A stretch of DNA of 64,000 nucleotides from assembly GCA_029260455.1 (NCBI GenBank), contig JAJDDF010000005.1:124001-188000 (forward strand), read 5' to 3'. Positions 61,357 to 64,000 of the stretch are shown here, one piece after another. The number at the start of each line of letters is the position of its first letter. The stretch's first letter is position 1. The notes beneath the pieces were generated by a model. The model was not told where the DNA came from, made no database searches, and worked only from the letters and a program-made list of their open reading frames with translations. Both the position numbers and the translations under genes were made by a program. This DNA is from Phycisphaerales bacterium (GTDB taxonomy: Bacteria > Planctomycetota > Phycisphaerae > Phycisphaerales > UBA1924).

Positions 61357-62364
61357 GTGCCGCCCAACCTCCTCCAAATCATCGCGCCATACCTGCACTT
61401 GACGCGGCTTTCGACTGCGTTTTGTGCGGTTGCCAATACATGGTTCCTCACCCTCTGGGTGCGGGGGGTGCCGCAGGAGCGCGAGGCACTCCTTGCCCGG
61501 GGCGGTGGCTTACCCTTCCCGGTCGTCGATTGGCCCCTCTGGCTTGTGCTCGCGATCGTCACCATCGTGGCGCTTGCCCTGCACGGGTTTGCCGGTGCGA
61601 TCAATGACACCCTCGACCTGCGCCGCGACCGCGCCCTGCATCCGGGGCGGCCACTCCCCTCCGGGCGGGTTCGGCGGGATGACGCGGTGATCCTGATCGT
61701 AATTCTGCTGCTCGTCGCTTTATTAGCTTCTGCGGCGCTCGGGCGGGCCTCGGTGGCGGCGGCAAGCGTTGCAGCGGGACTCACCCTCCTCTTTCATTCA
61801 GCGGGCAAGCATGTGCCTGCGATCGGATTCATCATGCTCGGCGCTGCCCATGGCGCGAACATGCTCATCCCCGCCCCGGGGGTACTTATGGCTTGGCCCA
61901 TCTGGCTTGCCACGGTACACATCGGCATCACCTCCGCGATTGCCCATCGATTGGCCCGCAGGCGACCACGTCTCTCGCGGCGCGGATTGCTCACGACCTG
62001 CGGATTCGCGGCGCTCGCCGCGGGTGTGTGTGCGTGGATCGTTTACGACCGGACGGGTGAATTCTGGCCTGCGTGGGTGCGATGGGAAGCAGCAGCAGCA
62101 GGGGGAGGGGCTGCGATTCTCTTCACAATCTTTGCCTGGCGCCTGGCATCCCAACCGGTGCGAAGAGCAGCGCGTCGCGGCGAGCGCATCGAACGTGCGG
62201 CGGCGCTTTGGGCACCGATCTACGCGGGCGCGTGGTGCGCAGGACAACACCTCTGGACTGGCGCGATCATCCTTGGCGGTCTTGCTGTTGTTGCGCTGGT
62301 CACGATGACCGTGTTGCGCGAGGTTGTTGCACTTGCAGAATCACCGCCCGGGTGGCGAAGGTGA
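61357..62364 (+). CDS. UbiA-superfamily prenyltransferase
   Basis: I take GTG 61357 as start, since a longer frame from 61291 would overlap the ribH start. The 335-residue membrane protein has about eight helices and the first aspartate-rich motif NDTLDLRRDRALHPGRPLPSG (N-D-x-x-D-x-x-x-D, about residues 85-105) that binds Mg-prenyl diphosphate. The second motif of UbiA proteins (DxxxD later in the chain) is not obvious; the later loops carry arginines instead. Menaquinone, ubiquinone, haem O and chlorophyll-type substrates are all possible in this family. Role open. Confidence 0.75.
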   Translation: MPPNLLQIIAPYLHLTRLSTAFCAVANTWFLTLWVRGVPQEREALLARGGGLPFPVVDWPLWLVLAIVTIVALALHGFAGAINDTLDLRRDRALHPGRPLPSGRVRRDDAVILIVILLLVALLASAALGRASVAAASVAAGLTLLFHSAGKHVPAIGFIMLGAAHGANMLIPAPGVLMAWPIWLATVHIGITSAIAHRLARRRPRLSRRGLLTTCGFAALAAGVCAWIVYDRTGEFWPAWVRWEAAAAGGGAAILFTIFAWRLASQPVRRAARRGERIERAAALWAPIYAGAWCAGQHLWTGAIILGGLAVVALVTMTVLREVVALAESPPGWRR

Positions 62365-62367
62365 AAG

Positions 62368-63210
62368 TCAAAACCACCCGAGCGCGTAGAACACGATTGT
62401 GAAAATCAGGTCAGCGAGCACGATCGCCATGATTGATTGCACCACAGTGCGCGTTGTGGCGTTGCCCACGCCCTCGGCGCCGCCTGTGACCTTGAGGCCG
62501 TTACCGCAGGCGATCAGACCAATAAGCAGTCCGAATACGCAAGCCTTGACAAGGCCAGTCCCGAAATCAATCGGCTCGACCTGCAACACTGTGTTGTCGT
62601 AATAAGTGCGCCAGGGGATGCCTAAGACCAATCGGCTCGCAACCGCCGATGCCAGAATCGCAACCGCATTCGATAATACCGCAAGGCAGATCAGGCTTGC
62701 CATGCTTGCGATGAGTCGGGGGACGACCAGAAACCGCACCGGATTCAGCGCGATTGCTTCCAGTGCTTCGATTTCTTCGTTGACCACCATGGTGCCAAGT
62801 TCTGCGGCGATCGCGGCACCAGCAAACCCTGTCATCACAAGCGCCGCGACAAGTGGTCCAAGCTCGCGCAAAGTTGCTACTGCGATGATATTGGGAACGA
62901 GTGTGACCTGCCCGAGTTCATCGAGAGGCGGCGCCATCTGGAGGGCAAGAATGAACCCGATTGCCGATGATACCAACGACACGATGAACATCGAAGCAAC
63001 GCCTACGCGCACCATCTGTGCGATCATTGCACCCCCGCCGAGTCGCACACGTCTCTGACACATGCCGCGCACAAGCCATCGTGTTGCATCAAAGAGCAGA
63101 TAGCTCAGGGAACCAACATGGCGAACCGTGGAGAAGATGCGCGCACCAAGCAATTCGACGACGCGCACAGGCGCGCTCCAGAGTGAATCGCGTTGGACAG
63201 GGGTGCTCAT
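62368..63210 (-). CDS. MlaE-family ABC transporter permease
   Basis: The 280-residue membrane protein has the MlaE pattern: IAQMVRVGVASMFIVSLVSSAIGFILALQ, TLRELGPLVAALVMTGFAGAAIAAELGTMVVNEEIEALEAI in the middle, and an EGVGNATTRTVVQSIMAIVLADLIFTIVFY end. Such permeases work with an MlaF ATPase and an MlaD lipid-binding protein to move phospholipids across the cell envelope. Neither partner is in the window. It starts 3 bases after a STAS gene, the order seen for MlaB in the E. coli complex. Confidence 0.88.
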   Translation of the reverse strand: MSTPVQRDSLWSAPVRVVELLGARIFSTVRHVGSLSYLLFDATRWLVRGMCQRRVRLGGGAMIAQMVRVGVASMFIVSLVSSAIGFILALQMAPPLDELGQVTLVPNIIAVATLRELGPLVAALVMTGFAGAAIAAELGTMVVNEEIEALEAIALNPVRFLVVPRLIASMASLICLAVLSNAVAILASAVASRLVLGIPWRTYYDNTVLQVEPIDFGTGLVKACVFGLLIGLIACGNGLKVTGGAEGVGNATTRTVVQSIMAIVLADLIFTIVFYALGWF

Positions 63211-63213
63211 AGG

Positions 63214-63546
63214 CTATGCGTTTTCTTCCGCTTCTTCGCGCTTGTCGACAATCCGAAACACCTTGTCAAGCCGTGCAATTTCAAAAATCGATCTCACACG
63301 ATCGGTCATCGCGCACAGCACAAGGGATGTGCCGTTACGGCGTGACACCTGCATCGCTTCGACCAGTGTTGCAACACCGGATGAATCCATGTGCGGCACG
63401 CCCGCCAGATCAACAAGCAGTCGCTTCGGCTTCTTGCCTAATGTCTGGCGCAAGTGCATCTGAAGGTCACGCGAGTTGCCAAGGTCAACATCACCAACAG
63501 GCACGACCACCGGATGGCCATTGAATTGTTCTTCTGTCACTTCCAT
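63214..63546 (-). CDS. STAS-domain protein (anti-anti-sigma or MlaB-like)
   Basis: The 110-residue protein is a single STAS domain: VVVPVGDVDLGNSRDLQMHLRQTL at the front, RLLVDLAGVPHMDSSGVATLVEAM with the phosphorylatable serine of the DSSG loop (about residue 55), and LCAMTDRVRSIFEIARLDKVF at the end. Two readings compete. Next to an RsbW-like kinase gene it looks like an anti-sigma antagonist; next to an MlaE permease it looks like MlaB. Gene order allows both. Confidence 0.88.
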   Translation of the reverse strand: MEVTEEQFNGHPVVVPVGDVDLGNSRDLQMHLRQTLGKKPKRLLVDLAGVPHMDSSGVATLVEAMQVSRRNGTSLVLCAMTDRVRSIFEIARLDKVFRIVDKREEAEENA

Positions 63547-63558
63547 CCGTCTACCCCC

Positions 63559-64000
63559 TCAGCTGGCGTGATTCTCCGATTCATTGTCCAGGCGTTTTTC
63601 CATGACGAGCCGCATGCCGCCGCCTGTTCGCTTCTGATAGATGGCAACATCCATCACTTCACGAATGATGTGGACACCAAGCCCGCCCGGACGAATGTCG
63701 CCCAGATCGCGCGACTTGATGGTCTCCGGCTCAACTTGTTTTGCGCTGTCCTCGATGATGATGCGGATGCCGACCTGATGTTCGGGCTTAGGCTCGCATG
63801 TGGGCCAGATGCTGATCCAGATCCGTCCATCGGGGCGTTTGTCATAGCCGTGGTTGATGATATTGCAAAGCGCTTCGTCAACTGCGAGTGCAATTCTGCC
63901 GCAGATCGCCGGGTTGAAACCAAGGCGCCCAGCCACCGCTCTCACCAGATCGCGCACGCCTGCCAGATATCGCGGCTGACTCACCACTTCGATGCGCACA
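63559..64000 (-). CDS. RsbW-like serine kinase / anti-sigma factor, 5' end at window edge
   Basis: The frame reaches the right edge. A GTG at 63999 could be the start or an internal codon, so the N-terminus is uncertain. The protein, at least 146 residues, is a HATPase_c_2 domain with N-box CGRIALAVDEALCNIINHGY (about residues 36-55; Glu and Asn ligands) and G-box RPGGLGVHIIREVMD near 103-117. Such kinases phosphorylate a STAS partner and hold a sigma factor when active. It is followed by STAS after 12 bases and then mlaE. Confidence 0.85.
   Translation of the reverse strand, partial: VRIEVVSQPRYLAGVRDLVRAVAGRLGFNPAICGRIALAVDEALCNIINHGYDKRPDGRIWISIWPTCEPKPEHQVGIRIIIEDSAKQVEPETIKSRDLGDIRPGGLGVHIIREVMDVAIYQKRTGGGMRLVMEKRLDNESENHAS

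Noticed and set aside
63214-63546. Firm assignment of the STAS protein as MlaB
   Set aside because: The adjacent RsbW-like kinase makes an anti-anti-sigma role equally likely, so only the domain is named.

Overview
The window most likely comes from a planctomycete of the Phycisphaerae/Phycisphaerales type. Four secreted proteins, plus one decayed remnant, end in a dockerin-like calcium-loop pair (D-x-N-x-D-G ... DL..LLF.FG) with a cysteine at or next to the C-terminus, a hallmark of this group. The AlaRS is enlarged, the flagellar and tRNA genes are scattered, and base composition by eye is moderately GC-rich. This placement is inference from gene content; no rRNA is present.

Layout. 1-5.2 kb: end of a DUF3616 protein, a phosphate-selective-porin-like outer-membrane protein, an orphan fliM and a complete three-domain DsbD. 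5.3-9.2 kb: tRNA-Gly(GCC), a DinB-fold protein, an HTH-TPR regulator, then hutI-hutG. 9.26-11.4 kb: an arsR-SRPBCC-SRPBCC-VOC operon with a palindrome over the arsR start and an intrinsic terminator at its end. 11.8-19.3 kb: an FG-GAP/dockerin protein, hutU with a downstream unknown membrane protein, and an 1128-residue sugar-dehydrogenase-like propeller/dockerin protein. 19.6-25.2 kb: a surface-glycan locus of two glycosyltransferases and three related methyltransferases in alternating orientation; the GT4 enzyme and one methyltransferase share a C-terminal Rossmann-like domain. 25.2-32.6 kb: upp, a type II restriction-modification pair inserted between upp and lepA, lepA, asnB and a small membrane protein. 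32.6-38.4 kb: a very long alaS, a PIN-domain protein and queE/queC. 38.4-43.8 kb: trmB, a small membrane gene, a junction of two decayed gene ends, a methyltransferase, a dockerin propeller protein and a four-repeat secreted protein closed by a strong terminator. 44.0-52.5 kb: pyrB, pyrC, pyrF, pyrE, carA, carB, giving all steps of UMP synthesis except dihydroorotate dehydrogenase. 52.6-57.9 kb: a choice-of-anchor B/dockerin protein, DUF3465, an iodotyrosine-deiodinase-like flavoenzyme, a lipoprotein and an MFS transporter. 58.0-64.0 kb: tRNA-Arg(CCG), a ribH-nusB-ftsY-GAF/PP2C operon, a UbiA-type prenyltransferase and an RsbW-like/STAS/MlaE operon running off the window.

Working together: the pyr/car block is one biosynthetic unit with an intrinsic terminator between pyrC and pyrF. 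The hut genes are split over two places, with hutH not seen. QueE and QueC are successive enzymes of preQ0 synthesis. The PP2C phosphatase, STAS protein and RsbW-like kinase near the right end are the component types of a partner-switching module, here joined to a lipid-transport permease.

Most striking for follow-up: the bacterial iodotyrosine deiodinase homologue with its three substrate-contact residues conserved; the glycan locus with the shared Rossmann-like tail; the four-repeat secreted protein; the PIN-domain protein; the STAS/RsbW/MlaE operon; and the pseudogene junction near 39.5 kb. No CRISPR array, insertion sequence or prophage was seen.
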